64,000 bases of DNA from Bacteroides cutis (GTDB lineage Bacteria > Bacteroidota > Bacteroidia > Bacteroidales > Bacteroidaceae): the NCBI RefSeq assembly GCF_900241005.1, contig NZ_OEST01000003.1, forward strand, positions 493,397 through 557,396, in the 5' to 3' direction. Shown piece after piece: positions 52,909 through 61,951 of the stretch (position 1 is its first letter; each line of letters begins with the position of its first letter). The notes beneath the pieces were generated by a model. The model searched no databases. It saw nothing but the letters and a program-made list of their open reading frames with translations, and was not told the origin of the DNA. The position numbers and the translations under genes were made by a program.

Positions 52909-53087
52909 TTTCCAATTTTGGCGTATTACCTTTACTGGAGAACTGATTTTCGTAACTATTTTATAAAAATGACTATAATCTGGTATAAAGTAGAAATTTT
53001 TCTAGTAAGAGGTTCAATAGAACCTTTTTGTAAAAGTGATAAAGTTTGTGGTAATAAGTAGTAATAAATATAAAACTAGCTTATATA

Positions 53088-53144
53088 TTGACCTCATTTA
53101 TAGGAAAATTGCCTTAAGACTGTTTTTCCTAGGCAAGAGGTCAA
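53088..53144 (+). other. Structured element before the wzy gene (possible pseudoknot)
   Basis: Three interlocked pairings lie in 57 bases: TTGACCTC (53088-53095) with GAGGTCAA (53137-53144); AGGAAAA (53102-53108) with TTTTCCT (53124-53130); TTGCCT (53109-53114) with AGGCAA (53131-53136). The last two cross as in an H-type pseudoknot. It ends 28 bases before the next ATG. Confidence 0.45.
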
Positions 53145-53172
53145 ATTAGATGTTAACGACTCTTATAATATA

Positions 53173-54417
53173 ATGATATATTTTCCTTTCATATTTTTTG
53201 GAATATTGTTTATTAAAAACTATATCAAAAGAGGTTTAGATGTATACTCTTTTTTAATATTATTATATGTAGTGTCGTCTTTATTTTCCATCTTTGTAGA
53301 TAGCTTAAACTTGTATAGATATTTTGATATATTTAAATATCCATTAGGGTTATTTGCTCCATTTGTTTATTGTTTTCTTTTAGCAATTTGTTTTTATCCA
53401 TTTAAAAAATTTAATAGTAATAAAATAAAAGAATTTAAGTCAATTAATGAAAAATGGTATAATTTAATAGTTTGGATTTTTTTTGGAATATTTATTTTGA
53501 TGCTGGTCGTTTCTTATAACAGATTATCTGAAATAATAACTACACAGACATTATCTGCAATAAGGGATGATTTTTATCATGGGAATGCTGAATCAATTTG
53601 GAGTAACTATACAGGTTGGTTTAGATATTTTATTGCTATTATGTCGTTGTTGGCCAAAAGTAGTTTTATACTAATTTTATTCTTTTTTTTTAATGTTGCT
53701 ATATTACATAAATCTTTGGGATTTAATATAATAACTCTTTTGGGGTCTTCAATACCTCTAATACAATCTTTATATATAGCAGATCGTAGTAGTTTTATAC
53801 AATGGCTTTTGATTTTCTGCTTAAGTTTTGTTATCTTTAGAAGACATATGTCAATAAAAGTATATAGACAATTTGTATTATATGGATGTATTATTTTTAC
53901 TTTATTGATCATATATTTAGCTGCAGTTTCAATATCTAGATTTGGAGAAGAAGCAGGAAGTAGTGTATATGACGCTTTGGTATATTATGCAGGATCAAGT
54001 TATATTCAATTTTGTAATTTTTTCAATGTATTAGATTCAGATGCTCCATTTTCTCTTTCTCCTTTATTCCCTTTTACCTATTGGATTTTAGGGATGCCTG
54101 GCTATTTTGAACAATGTGAAGTTGTTGAGTCCTATTATAGGCATGGGGTTTCTAATTTTTCTACATTCTTAGGAATGATTTTATCAATGAGTGGTAAATT
54201 AGTTATGTTCTTTTTTGTTTTTGTTTATTATAACATATCGAACATATTACTAAAAAGGAAGAATCTAAATTCTATTTCTTTTAGGCAATTAACGCTTTTT
54301 TTTATTGTAGTTTTAATTCCGACTAATGGGTTATTTGGATATTATTACATGTCATATTCTTCTGTATTCGATATTATTATTTGGCTTATGATTTCATCTT
54401 TTGTTACAAAAAAGTAA
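53173..54417 (+). CDS. wzy: Wzy-type polysaccharide polymerase
   Basis: The protein has 414 residues with about 10-12 membrane segments and one larger outer loop (about 265-330). There is no strong sequence signature, as is usual for Wzy. The call rests on the topology and on the place between a flippase and glycosyltransferases. It would join repeat units into the capsule polymer. It is extremely AT-rich. Confidence 0.72.
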   Translation: MIYFPFIFFGILFIKNYIKRGLDVYSFLILLYVVSSLFSIFVDSLNLYRYFDIFKYPLGLFAPFVYCFLLAICFYPFKKFNSNKIKEFKSINEKWYNLIVWIFFGIFILMLVVSYNRLSEIITTQTLSAIRDDFYHGNAESIWSNYTGWFRYFIAIMSLLAKSSFILILFFFFNVAILHKSLGFNIITLLGSSIPLIQSLYIADRSSFIQWLLIFCLSFVIFRRHMSIKVYRQFVLYGCIIFTLLIIYLAAVSISRFGEEAGSSVYDALVYYAGSSYIQFCNFFNVLDSDAPFSLSPLFPFTYWILGMPGYFEQCEVVESYYRHGVSNFSTFLGMILSMSGKLVMFFFVFVYYNISNILLKRKNLNSISFRQLTLFFIVVLIPTNGLFGYYYMSYSSVFDIIIWLMISSFVTKK

Positions 54418-54469
54418 AAATAGTTGTCTGTATTCACATTCTTAATATTTCTATAAATACTTAGTTATT

Positions 54470-55663
54470 ATGGGAAAAATTAAAGTTTTAATGATTGCAC
54501 CTTTGCCCAAAGAAGTTGGAGGATCTTATACAACAGGAGTCTGTAAAGTTGCGTATGAAATGATGCAACACATGACTAAAGATATTATTTTATATATAAG
54601 TTCCACAAATATATCAAATAAAAAAGCGAAGAAGTTGTCTTCTTTTTTGAATCAATATAATGGTTTTAAGTGGCTCTTTTTTGATATTATTGTAGATATT
54701 ATATTTCATCCATTTAAAGTATATAAGGAATTTAAGGTGTATATAAATGAATGTCATGTATCTCCTTTACGATATGAATTTTTTAAAGTAAATATTAGGC
54801 GACATATAACCAATATTAAGCCTGATATAATTCATGTTCATACAACAGAAGTTCCGGCAGTTTTTTTTGCAAATAATACACATATCCCGATAATTAATAC
54901 CATGCATGGTATATTTTATAGGCCTAATTCGAAAGATGAAAAATATGGTGATTTTCTAAGGACATCTGTAAGGCAATGTGATTATTTTACAGGGCTTTCG
55001 CAAGAATGTGAATATTATATGAAGAAGTTGTTACATATTCCCAATAATAGAATTGCTATAATACCTAATGGAACTAATACAAATCTGTATCATTATGATT
55101 CTAAACAAAGAGCTATGATGCGTAAACGATTGGATGTAAAAGAGAGTACTGTTGTATTTATAACTGTTGCGAGTTTACAAAAAAGAAAGGGACAGTTGGA
55201 TTTCATTAAGATTTTGGAGAATATAGATTTTGATTATCAATATTGGCTATTGGGAGAAGGTCCTGATAGGGTATTAATTGAGACTTACATTAAGAATCAT
55301 GGTTTATCGTCGAAAGTGAAATGTTTTGGTAGTATCAATAGTGATGAATTATTCAAATTTTATTCTGCTGCGGATATTTATGCTCATCTAAGTTCAATGG
55401 AAGGACAAGCATTAAGTGAAATGGAAGCTTATTCTACGGGAATAAGAACTATTGTAAATAAAAAAATTAAAAACACTGTGTCGACAAATGTTAATAATAT
55501 TGATGTGTATTATATTTTGGATATAGATCATCTTGATTCAGAGGATTTGATCAAATGGATACAAAGAGGAAATCCTGATCGTAAGTCACGTAAAGATGTA
55601 GATTGGAAATTTGTAACAGATAAATATGCTGCTTTTTATAATAAGGTGTTAAATAATAAATAA
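54470..55663 (+). CDS. Glycosyltransferase family 4
   Basis: The protein has 397 residues and the GT-B fold. The N-terminal half has PKEVGGSYTTGVCKVAYEMM and DIIHVHTTEVPAVFFAN. The C-terminal half has the nucleotide-sugar region FITVASLQKRKGQLDFIKIL, YWLLGEGPDR and the EX7E block SMEGQALSEMEAYSTG. It adds one sugar to the repeat unit. The donor and acceptor are unknown. Confidence 0.87.
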   Translation: MGKIKVLMIAPLPKEVGGSYTTGVCKVAYEMMQHMTKDIILYISSTNISNKKAKKLSSFLNQYNGFKWLFFDIIVDIIFHPFKVYKEFKVYINECHVSPLRYEFFKVNIRRHITNIKPDIIHVHTTEVPAVFFANNTHIPIINTMHGIFYRPNSKDEKYGDFLRTSVRQCDYFTGLSQECEYYMKKLLHIPNNRIAIIPNGTNTNLYHYDSKQRAMMRKRLDVKESTVVFITVASLQKRKGQLDFIKILENIDFDYQYWLLGEGPDRVLIETYIKNHGLSSKVKCFGSINSDELFKFYSAADIYAHLSSMEGQALSEMEAYSTGIRTIVNKKIKNTVSTNVNNIDVYYILDIDHLDSEDLIKWIQRGNPDRKSRKDVDWKFVTDKYAAFYNKVLNNK

Positions 55664-55672
55664 AGATAAAAT

Positions 55673-56506
55673 ATGATTTATGTAAATAATGATCAAAGAT
55701 TTAGAAAGGTAAACTTACAATTTAATTATCTTTCATTCGGAATAGATATTTTAGGCTTGTGGAAAAGAGTTAGTTATTTTTTTAAGGATCATTCGTTATA
55801 TACTGTGATTAAGAAAAATAATGAATTAGTCAAAAAAGAGAATGGGGGTAAGAGAATGTATATTTGCGCTTTGGGGCCTTCTTTAAAGAATGTAGATTTG
55901 ACAAGTATTGATGGTGATTCGTTGGTTGTAAATAATTTTTATAAACTTGCTGATGAATATCCATCGTTTATTCCTACCTATTATCTTTGGATTGATGATG
56001 ATGTTGAAAAAACTACTAAAGAACAGGAAAATGTTATGTCTGCAATGGATATATATCAGAAGAAAGGTACAATATTTATTTTCAATTCCAAGGTTAATCA
56101 TGCTGAATTCTTAAAGAAATATGATATGAAAAGAATTTATTTCATGTCTACTTTTAGAGGTGAATTCCATCCGAATAAGGATTATGATCTTTCGAAAATA
56201 ATGCCTGTTTCAGGAAATGTTGTATCTTTTGCTATATTGATATCAATATTAGCTGGATATAAAGAGATATATCTTTTAGGTTGTGATTTTAATTCGTTTA
56301 CCACTCAAAAACCTCTTCATTGTTATAATGATAGTGATGAAGAAAAAACTTTAAGTCTTTCACAAGATCTCTTATGTTATGCACACGCGGCTTATTATCA
56401 TGAAAAGCTGCAAATCCTCGCTAATAGAAAAGGCGCGATAATCTATAATGCTACCAAAGGAAGTTTGATAGATGCTTACTTAAGAGTTGAGCTTCCTTGG
56501 GCCTAA
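55673..56506 (+). CDS. DUF115/GT42-like protein, candidate nonulosonate transferase
   Basis: The protein has 277 residues. After about 60 residues comes MYICALGPSLKNVDL, then VVNNFYKLAD, PVSGNVVSFAILISILAGYKEIYLLGCDF (read in parts) and YYHEKLQIL. These line up in order with blocks of the GT42 sialyltransferase CST-I: GNGPSLKNI, CNQFYF, TSGVYMCAIAIALGYKTIYLCGIDF (in parts). DUF115 proteins share this fold, so the function is not certain. With a nonulosonic acid pathway nearby, transfer of that acid is plausible. Confidence 0.65.
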   Translation: MIYVNNDQRFRKVNLQFNYLSFGIDILGLWKRVSYFFKDHSLYTVIKKNNELVKKENGGKRMYICALGPSLKNVDLTSIDGDSLVVNNFYKLADEYPSFIPTYYLWIDDDVEKTTKEQENVMSAMDIYQKKGTIFIFNSKVNHAEFLKKYDMKRIYFMSTFRGEFHPNKDYDLSKIMPVSGNVVSFAILISILAGYKEIYLLGCDFNSFTTQKPLHCYNDSDEEKTLSLSQDLLCYAHAAYYHEKLQILANRKGAIIYNATKGSLIDAYLRVELPWA

Positions 56507-56517
56507 ATTGATTATTT

Positions 56518-57150
56518 ATGATTGCTTACTTGATTGGTTTTTTAAAAAATATTTTTAATCCTGCTGTTTCATTATTGGTTCAGATTGATAATGTATCGGA
56601 AATAGATAAACGAGCACAAATTTACAGTTTTACAAAAATTTTTCGTTCTAAGATTGGAAAATATTCTTATGTTGGAAGAAACGCGAGAATTATATGTGCT
56701 GAAATCGGTAATTTTTGCTCAATATCTGGTGAACAAACTGCCATCGGAATGGGAACTCACACCCTTAGCTTTTTATCAACTTCTTCTTTGTTTACAGAGA
56801 AGTATAATGGTACGAAGCATAGTTGGATTAGTGAAAATGTTATTAGTAATCCATATAAGAAGATTATAATAGGTAATGACGTTTGGATTGGTAGTCGAGT
56901 AATGGTAATGGGGGGGGTGATTATAGGTGATGGAGCAATAGTTGCCGCAGGTGCTGTTGTTACTAAAGATGTTCCTCCTTATGCAATAGTGGGAGGTGTT
57001 CCAGCAAGAGTTATAAAATATCGGTTTGACGAAAGAACAATAGAAATATTGCTTGCATCTAAGTGGTGGAATCGTTCGGATGAACAACTTAAAGATGTAA
57101 TAGAGTTATTTCAAAAACCTATTTCAGATGATATTTTGGAAAGGATATAA
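56518..57150 (+). CDS. Hexapeptide-repeat O-acetyltransferase (CatB-related)
   Basis: The protein has 210 residues with the left-handed beta-helix seen as hexapeptide repeats: [26 protein letters not shown] (read in parts), then [49 protein letters not shown] (read in parts). The xenobiotic acetyltransferase group usually places the His in [11 protein letters not shown] (about 80). It would add acetyl groups to a capsule sugar. Confidence 0.88.
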   Translation: MIAYLIGFLKNIFNPAVSLLVQIDNVSEIDKRAQIYSFTKIFRSKIGKYSYVGRNARIICAEIGNFCSISGEQTAIGMGTHTLSFLSTSSLFTEKYNGTKHSWISENVISNPYKKIIIGNDVWIGSRVMVMGGVIIGDGAIVAAGAVVTKDVPPYAIVGGVPARVIKYRFDERTIEILLASKWWNRSDEQLKDVIELFQKPISDDILERI

Positions 57151-57155
57151 ATTTA

Positions 57156-57698
57156 ATGCTGTCTAATAATAATTATAGAACTTCTTATTTCTCGTATAAG
57201 CATCGGATTTTAAGGATGTTGTGGAAAGTGGTAAATTTGACTCTAATAAAACTGATACCATGTAGAATTGGGTAGAGATGGATACACTTTTAGTTAAGGT
57301 TATTTAGTGCTAAAGTAGATAAAACTACTAAAATATATTCGGGTGCGAATATATATATTATCCCGTTAATCTCATAGTGGAGAAATATGCATGTATTGTA
57401 CATAGAGTGGATTGTTACAATGTAGCCATAATAACAATGAAGGCTTATACTACAATTTCACAGGGTACGATACTTTGTACGGCAAGCCGCTATATTTCAG
57501 ATTATTAGTTACAGCTCCTATTACAATCGGCGGATACGCTTGGGGTGCTGCTGAGGTTTTTGTAAATATGGAATGACAATTGGTGATTATGTTGTGGTTG
57601 GTATACGTTCGCTAGTATTGAAAGATGTTAGATCATGGACGGTAGTGGCGCGGTATCCTGCAAAATTCCTTAAGAAACGTGTATTAGAGGAAAAATAA
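57156..57698 (+). pseudogene. Decayed WcaF-type acetyltransferase gene
   Basis: Starting at the ATG at 57156, the translated frames show YRTSYFSYKHRILRMLWKVVN, RLFSAKVDKTTKIYSGANIY, then in a second frame YYPVNLIVEKYACIVHRVDCYNVA and ISQGTILCTAS, and at the end IGDYVVVGIRSLVLKDVRSWTVVARYPAKFLKKRVL (each read in parts). These are in order with WcaF-family acetyltransferases. Several stops and at least two frameshifts break it. Another acetyltransferase lies directly upstream. Confidence 0.82.
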
Positions 57699-57699
57699 A

Positions 57700-58962
57700 A
57701 TGAATAGAAAAAAAATATTAATGGTTGCTGGAGTATTTTATCCAGAACCTATTGTTTCAGCAAATTTATTGACACAACTGGCAACAGAATTAGCTAAAAG
57801 GTATGATGTGATGGTAATGCGTCCAAAGCCAACACGTCCCAAAGGGTTTAAGATGCCGATTTATAACTATAGTCAATTCCCTTTTAAGGTGGTTGAAATA
57901 GATTCATATATTTGTGCAGAGTCTTCTTTGTTTGGAAGATATAAGGAGACGATTAGTATGGGAAAGATTTGTGCAGACTATATAGATAAGCATCATTATG
58001 AAATTGATTTTGTATTTAATGACGCTTGGCATCTATGGGGGGTAAATATGGTGGCGAAAGTTGCTTGTCGTTATGGAATTCCATACATCACTCCTGTTCA
58101 GGACATATATCCTGAATCTTTAGCTTCAAAGTTACCAAAGATAAAGTTGTTACAGTGGTTAGTTATGAAACTGTTGGGACCAATAGACCGTTATACATTG
58201 GTTCATGCTGCAAAAATTCACACTATTTCTGATAAGATGGTAGAGCAACTGAGTGTAACACGCTGTCTACCGAAAAAGAAGTTTGTAGTAGTCAGAAATT
58301 GGCAAAACGAGGATGAGTTTATTGCATTTACAGAGGCGAAAGCAACATTAAATGAAGATTTAAATTGTTGTGCTCCTTTTACTTTTATGTATTTAGGTAA
58401 TGTGGGACCTTTGGCAGGTATTGAGGTGTTATTTGATGCACTAAAGATTGCGCAATTGTCTAATGCACGTCTGGTGGTAGCTGGTTCTGGTTCTGCAAAG
58501 GAGGCGTTAATAGATAAGGCTAAGCGATATACTAATTGTAACATTGAGTTTTGGGATGTGCCGGCTGGTATGGTACCTAGTATTCAAGATAAGGCAGATG
58601 TTTTGTGTTTACCAGTGAAGAAGGGATTTGCGATATCATCCATTCCAAGTAAGTTACCTGCCTATATGTTCTCTGCCAAGCCTATATTGGCTAGTGTGGA
58701 CAAGGAGAGTGATACTGCCGAGTGTGTGATTAATGCGAAGGCAGGATGGGTCGCTCTGCCCGAAGATGCTAATGATGTGGCTCGTTGTATGAAGATGGCT
58801 TATATTCTTTCAGAAAAACAATTACAAGAGATGGGTAAACGAGGTTTTAAATATTCAATGCAGTATTTTTCTAGAAAAGTAAATCTTCCTATTTTAGTGA
58901 ATACCTGTGTGGAAGTGATAGAGGAATATAATAAACGAAATAATAATTTATGCAAGCAATAA
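57700..58962 (+). CDS. Glycosyltransferase family 4 (WbuB-like)
   Basis: The protein has 420 residues. The N-terminal MVAGVFYPEPIVSANLLTQLATEL and VTPVQDIYPESLASKLPK-like text match the WbuB type. The donor domain has FMYLGNVGPLAGIEVLFDAL, LVVAGSGSAKEAL and PSKLPAYMFSAKPILASVD. The family usually transfers an N-acetylated deoxysugar. It begins two bases after the pseudogene and overlaps the next gene by 13 bases. Confidence 0.85.
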   Translation: MNRKKILMVAGVFYPEPIVSANLLTQLATELAKRYDVMVMRPKPTRPKGFKMPIYNYSQFPFKVVEIDSYICAESSLFGRYKETISMGKICADYIDKHHYEIDFVFNDAWHLWGVNMVAKVACRYGIPYITPVQDIYPESLASKLPKIKLLQWLVMKLLGPIDRYTLVHAAKIHTISDKMVEQLSVTRCLPKKKFVVVRNWQNEDEFIAFTEAKATLNEDLNCCAPFTFMYLGNVGPLAGIEVLFDALKIAQLSNARLVVAGSGSAKEALIDKAKRYTNCNIEFWDVPAGMVPSIQDKADVLCLPVKKGFAISSIPSKLPAYMFSAKPILASVDKESDTAECVINAKAGWVALPEDANDVARCMKMAYILSEKQLQEMGKRGFKYSMQYFSRKVNLPILVNTCVEVIEEYNKRNNNLCKQ

Positions 58963-60767
58963 TTTTAGCTGCTGGAATGGGGCGTAGACTTGGTGAATAT
59001 ACCAAAGATAACACGAAGTGTATGCTTTCCATAAATGGTGTAAAACTGATTGATAGATTCTTGATGAAACTCTCTAAGATGAACTTAACAAGGGTAATTA
59101 TTGTGGTTGGTTACAGAGGGCAAAATGTGATTAACTATATTGGTGAGCGCTATAATGATAAAATAAAAATTGAATTCATCAATAATCCTGTGTATGATAA
59201 AACTAATAATATCTATTCGTTGTCACTTGCTAAGGAACAAATGGTGGAAGATGACACATTGTTGATTGAGTCCGATCTTATCGTAGATGACAAAATGTTT
59301 GATTTGTTGGTAGAGGATTCATATCCAAATCTAGCATTGGTAGCTAAGTATGAGGCTTGGATGGATGGTACGATGGTACGAATAGATCAAGATAACAATA
59401 TTGTGAACTTCATTCCTAAGCAAGCGTTTCGCTATGGAGATATTGCTTCCTATTACAAAACAGTTAACATATATAAGTTCTCAAAGGAATTCTGTCGACA
59501 AAGGTACATACCTTTTCTCGATGCATACGTAAAAGCCCTTGGAAATAATGAGTATTACGAACAGGTGCTTCGTGTAATTACCCTTATCAATAATATTGAT
59601 GAACTAAAAGCAAAACCTATTGGAAATTTGCCTTGGTATGAGATTGACGATATACAGGATAAGGATATTGCGGAAACCATTTTTGCAAATGAAAGTGAAA
59701 AGCTTGGTAAGTACATGAAACGTTATGGTGGTTACTGGCGTTTTGAAAATATGCTTGATTTTTGTTATCTAGTCAATCCTTTTTTTCCACCATCTAGAAT
59801 GCGTGACGAATTACAGGCTAACTTTGATCGTTTACTAACTGGATACCCCTCTGGTATGTTTGTTAATTGTCTGTTGGCAAGTAAATGTTTTAATATTAGG
59901 CAGGATTATGTTGTTGTTGGTAATGGAGCTGCAGAACTAATTAAGAGTCTGATGGAACGTGAAGATGGTAAAATCGGTATAATTTATCCAACTTTTGAAG
60001 AATATCCACATCGTAAGAAAACAGAAGATATTGTTCAGTATGTTCCGATGAGTTGGGATTACAGTTATACTGTACAAGATCTTATTGAGTTTTATGGTGA
60101 TAAGGCTATTAAACAATTGCTCGTGATCAACCCCGATAATCCATCTGGTAACTTTATTCCATTTGTGGATGTATTAAGACTTGTAGAATGGTGCCAAACA
60201 CAGAACATAATGCTTATCCTTGATGAAAGTTTTGTAGATTTTAGTGAAGATTGGGAGAATAGTAGTTTGTTACATAATAGTATTCTTGCTAAATATAGTA
60301 ATCTTGTTGTTGTGAAAAGTATTTCAAAAAGTTATGGTGTACCTGGATTACGTCTTGGTATACTTGCTTCAAGCAATGTGAAACTTATCAATTGTATAAA
60401 AAAAGATGTTTCTATTTGGAATATCAATTCGTTTGCAGAGTTTTATATGCAAATTTTTAATAAATATGAAAAGGACTATAAGAAGGCTTGTAATAAATTT
60501 ATCATTGAACGTACACGTTTTGTGGAACGTTTGAGGGGGGTAACTTATTTACGTGTGATACCAAGTCAGGCTAATTTTCTAATGTGTGAGGTGGATATAA
60601 AAAAATTTACTTCTCGCGAGTTAACCCAAATACTCTTAAATCGCTTCAATATTCTTATAAAGGATTGTAGTACAAAGAAGGCCTTAAAAGGTAAAAATAT
60701 GATTCGTATCGCTGTACGTGATGCTAAAGATAATGATGCATTGGTAAATGCATTTAAATCTCTATAA
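58950..60767 (+). CDS. Fusion of a LicC-like cytidylyltransferase and a CobD/HisC-like PLP enzyme
   Basis: The protein has 605 residues. The N-terminal domain (about 1-250) has IILAAGMGRRLGEYTKDNTK and WYEIDDIQDKDIAE, close to LicC, the CTP:phosphocholine cytidylyltransferase. The C-terminal domain (about 260-605) is a class I/II PLP fold, with DNPSGNFIP, LILDESFVDFS and the PLP Lys in SISKSYGVPGLRLGIL, most like CobD (threonine-phosphate decarboxylase) or HisC. Together they could decarboxylate a phospho-amino acid and load the amino alcohol phosphate on CMP. This is inferred. A TagF-like transferase follows. Confidence 0.82.
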   Translation: MQAIILAAGMGRRLGEYTKDNTKCMLSINGVKLIDRFLMKLSKMNLTRVIIVVGYRGQNVINYIGERYNDKIKIEFINNPVYDKTNNIYSLSLAKEQMVEDDTLLIESDLIVDDKMFDLLVEDSYPNLALVAKYEAWMDGTMVRIDQDNNIVNFIPKQAFRYGDIASYYKTVNIYKFSKEFCRQRYIPFLDAYVKALGNNEYYEQVLRVITLINNIDELKAKPIGNLPWYEIDDIQDKDIAETIFANESEKLGKYMKRYGGYWRFENMLDFCYLVNPFFPPSRMRDELQANFDRLLTGYPSGMFVNCLLASKCFNIRQDYVVVGNGAAELIKSLMEREDGKIGIIYPTFEEYPHRKKTEDIVQYVPMSWDYSYTVQDLIEFYGDKAIKQLLVINPDNPSGNFIPFVDVLRLVEWCQTQNIMLILDESFVDFSEDWENSSLLHNSILAKYSNLVVVKSISKSYGVPGLRLGILASSNVKLINCIKKDVSIWNINSFAEFYMQIFNKYEKDYKKACNKFIIERTRFVERLRGVTYLRVIPSQANFLMCEVDIKKFTSRELTQILLNRFNILIKDCSTKKALKGKNMIRIAVRDAKDNDALVNAFKSL

Positions 60768-60769
60768 TT

Positions 60770-61948
60770 ATGGAACGGAAAATGCGGAAGATAAGAGCCA
60801 GACTAGATTATTGGTTAAAACATAATTATATCGTTAATAGAATATTTAATATTGTCGCCAGTTTTATTTTACGTATTTGTGGTAAGTTTATTTCTATTGA
60901 TAATGATATGGTGTTATTTAGTGGGCATACTCGTAAATATAATGATAGTCCTCGGGCAATTTATGAATATATGATTAATCATTCTGAACTTAAACATCTG
61001 AAAATGGTATGGGTTCTGGAGGATCCGGAACATACAAAATTACGCGGTAATCCTATTAGGGTAAAATCAGATACATGGGCCTATTTTAAGATGGCGTTGA
61101 AGGCTAAATATTGGATTGCTTGTGTGAACATTGAGCGTAGTTTACACTTCAAAAAGAAGGAACAGTTGTATATGAATACTTGGCATGGTGTGTCGTTTAA
61201 CTGTATAGGTAATGATGCAGGGGGACGTAAGGATTATGACTGGAGTAATGTGGACTTTTGTTGTTATGAGAGCAATTATCATCGCTCAATTTTGAAACAG
61301 GCACTAGGGGTTAGAGATGAAGCATTTATTCCTACAGGTTTACCTCGTAACGACACCTTGTATACGACAACTAAAGCTGAAATTATTGAACTGAAAAAGA
61401 AGATGGGGTTATCTCTTGATAAGAAGATTGTTATGTATGCTCCTACTTGGCGTGATAGTACAGATATGGGTACTACATATGAAATTAAGCCTCCTATCAA
61501 TGTAGAATATTGGGAGAAAGAACTAAAAGAAAATTATATATTACTGTTACGCACTCATGCCTATACCAATAAATTACTTGGTATTGAATTTAACGATTTC
61601 ATTTTGGATTTCAGTAGTTATCCTGACATTAATGATATATATAAGGTGAGTGATATTTTGATTTCTGACTATTCAGCTTGTATCGGTGACTTCTCTATTC
61701 TTGAACGTCCCATTATATGTTTTGCCTATGATCTTGAGATATATCGTAAGAAGCGTGGTCTCTACTTTGATCCGGGCAGAGATATGCCTAATGGTGTACA
61801 AAAGGATGAACATGATGTAGTTGAACTCATTAAAAATATGAACTATGAAGAGCAGAGTAAGAAAACAAGAGATATGGTAAAGAATGTATTTACTAATATC
61901 GGTGGACATGCAACAGAGGCTTGTGTGCATTATATGTTTGGTAAATAA
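60770..61948 (+). CDS. CDP-glycerol glycerophosphotransferase family protein (TagB/TagF-like)
   Basis: The protein has 392 residues and the poly(glycerophosphate) transferase fold. The conserved blocks are NTWHGVSFNCIG, MYAPTWRDST, LLRTHAYTNK and SDYSACIGDFSILERPIICFAYD (read in parts). Members move an alcohol phosphate from a CDP donor to a sugar or polymer. It starts two bases after the fused cytidylyltransferase gene, which would make the CDP donor. The N-terminal 40 residues are basic and hydrophobic, so it may bind the membrane. Confidence 0.9.
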   Translation: MERKMRKIRARLDYWLKHNYIVNRIFNIVASFILRICGKFISIDNDMVLFSGHTRKYNDSPRAIYEYMINHSELKHLKMVWVLEDPEHTKLRGNPIRVKSDTWAYFKMALKAKYWIACVNIERSLHFKKKEQLYMNTWHGVSFNCIGNDAGGRKDYDWSNVDFCCYESNYHRSILKQALGVRDEAFIPTGLPRNDTLYTTTKAEIIELKKKMGLSLDKKIVMYAPTWRDSTDMGTTYEIKPPINVEYWEKELKENYILLLRTHAYTNKLLGIEFNDFILDFSSYPDINDIYKVSDILISDYSACIGDFSILERPIICFAYDLEIYRKKRGLYFDPGRDMPNGVQKDEHDVVELIKNMNYEEQSKKTRDMVKNVFTNIGGHATEACVHYMFGK

Positions 61949-61951
61949 GTT

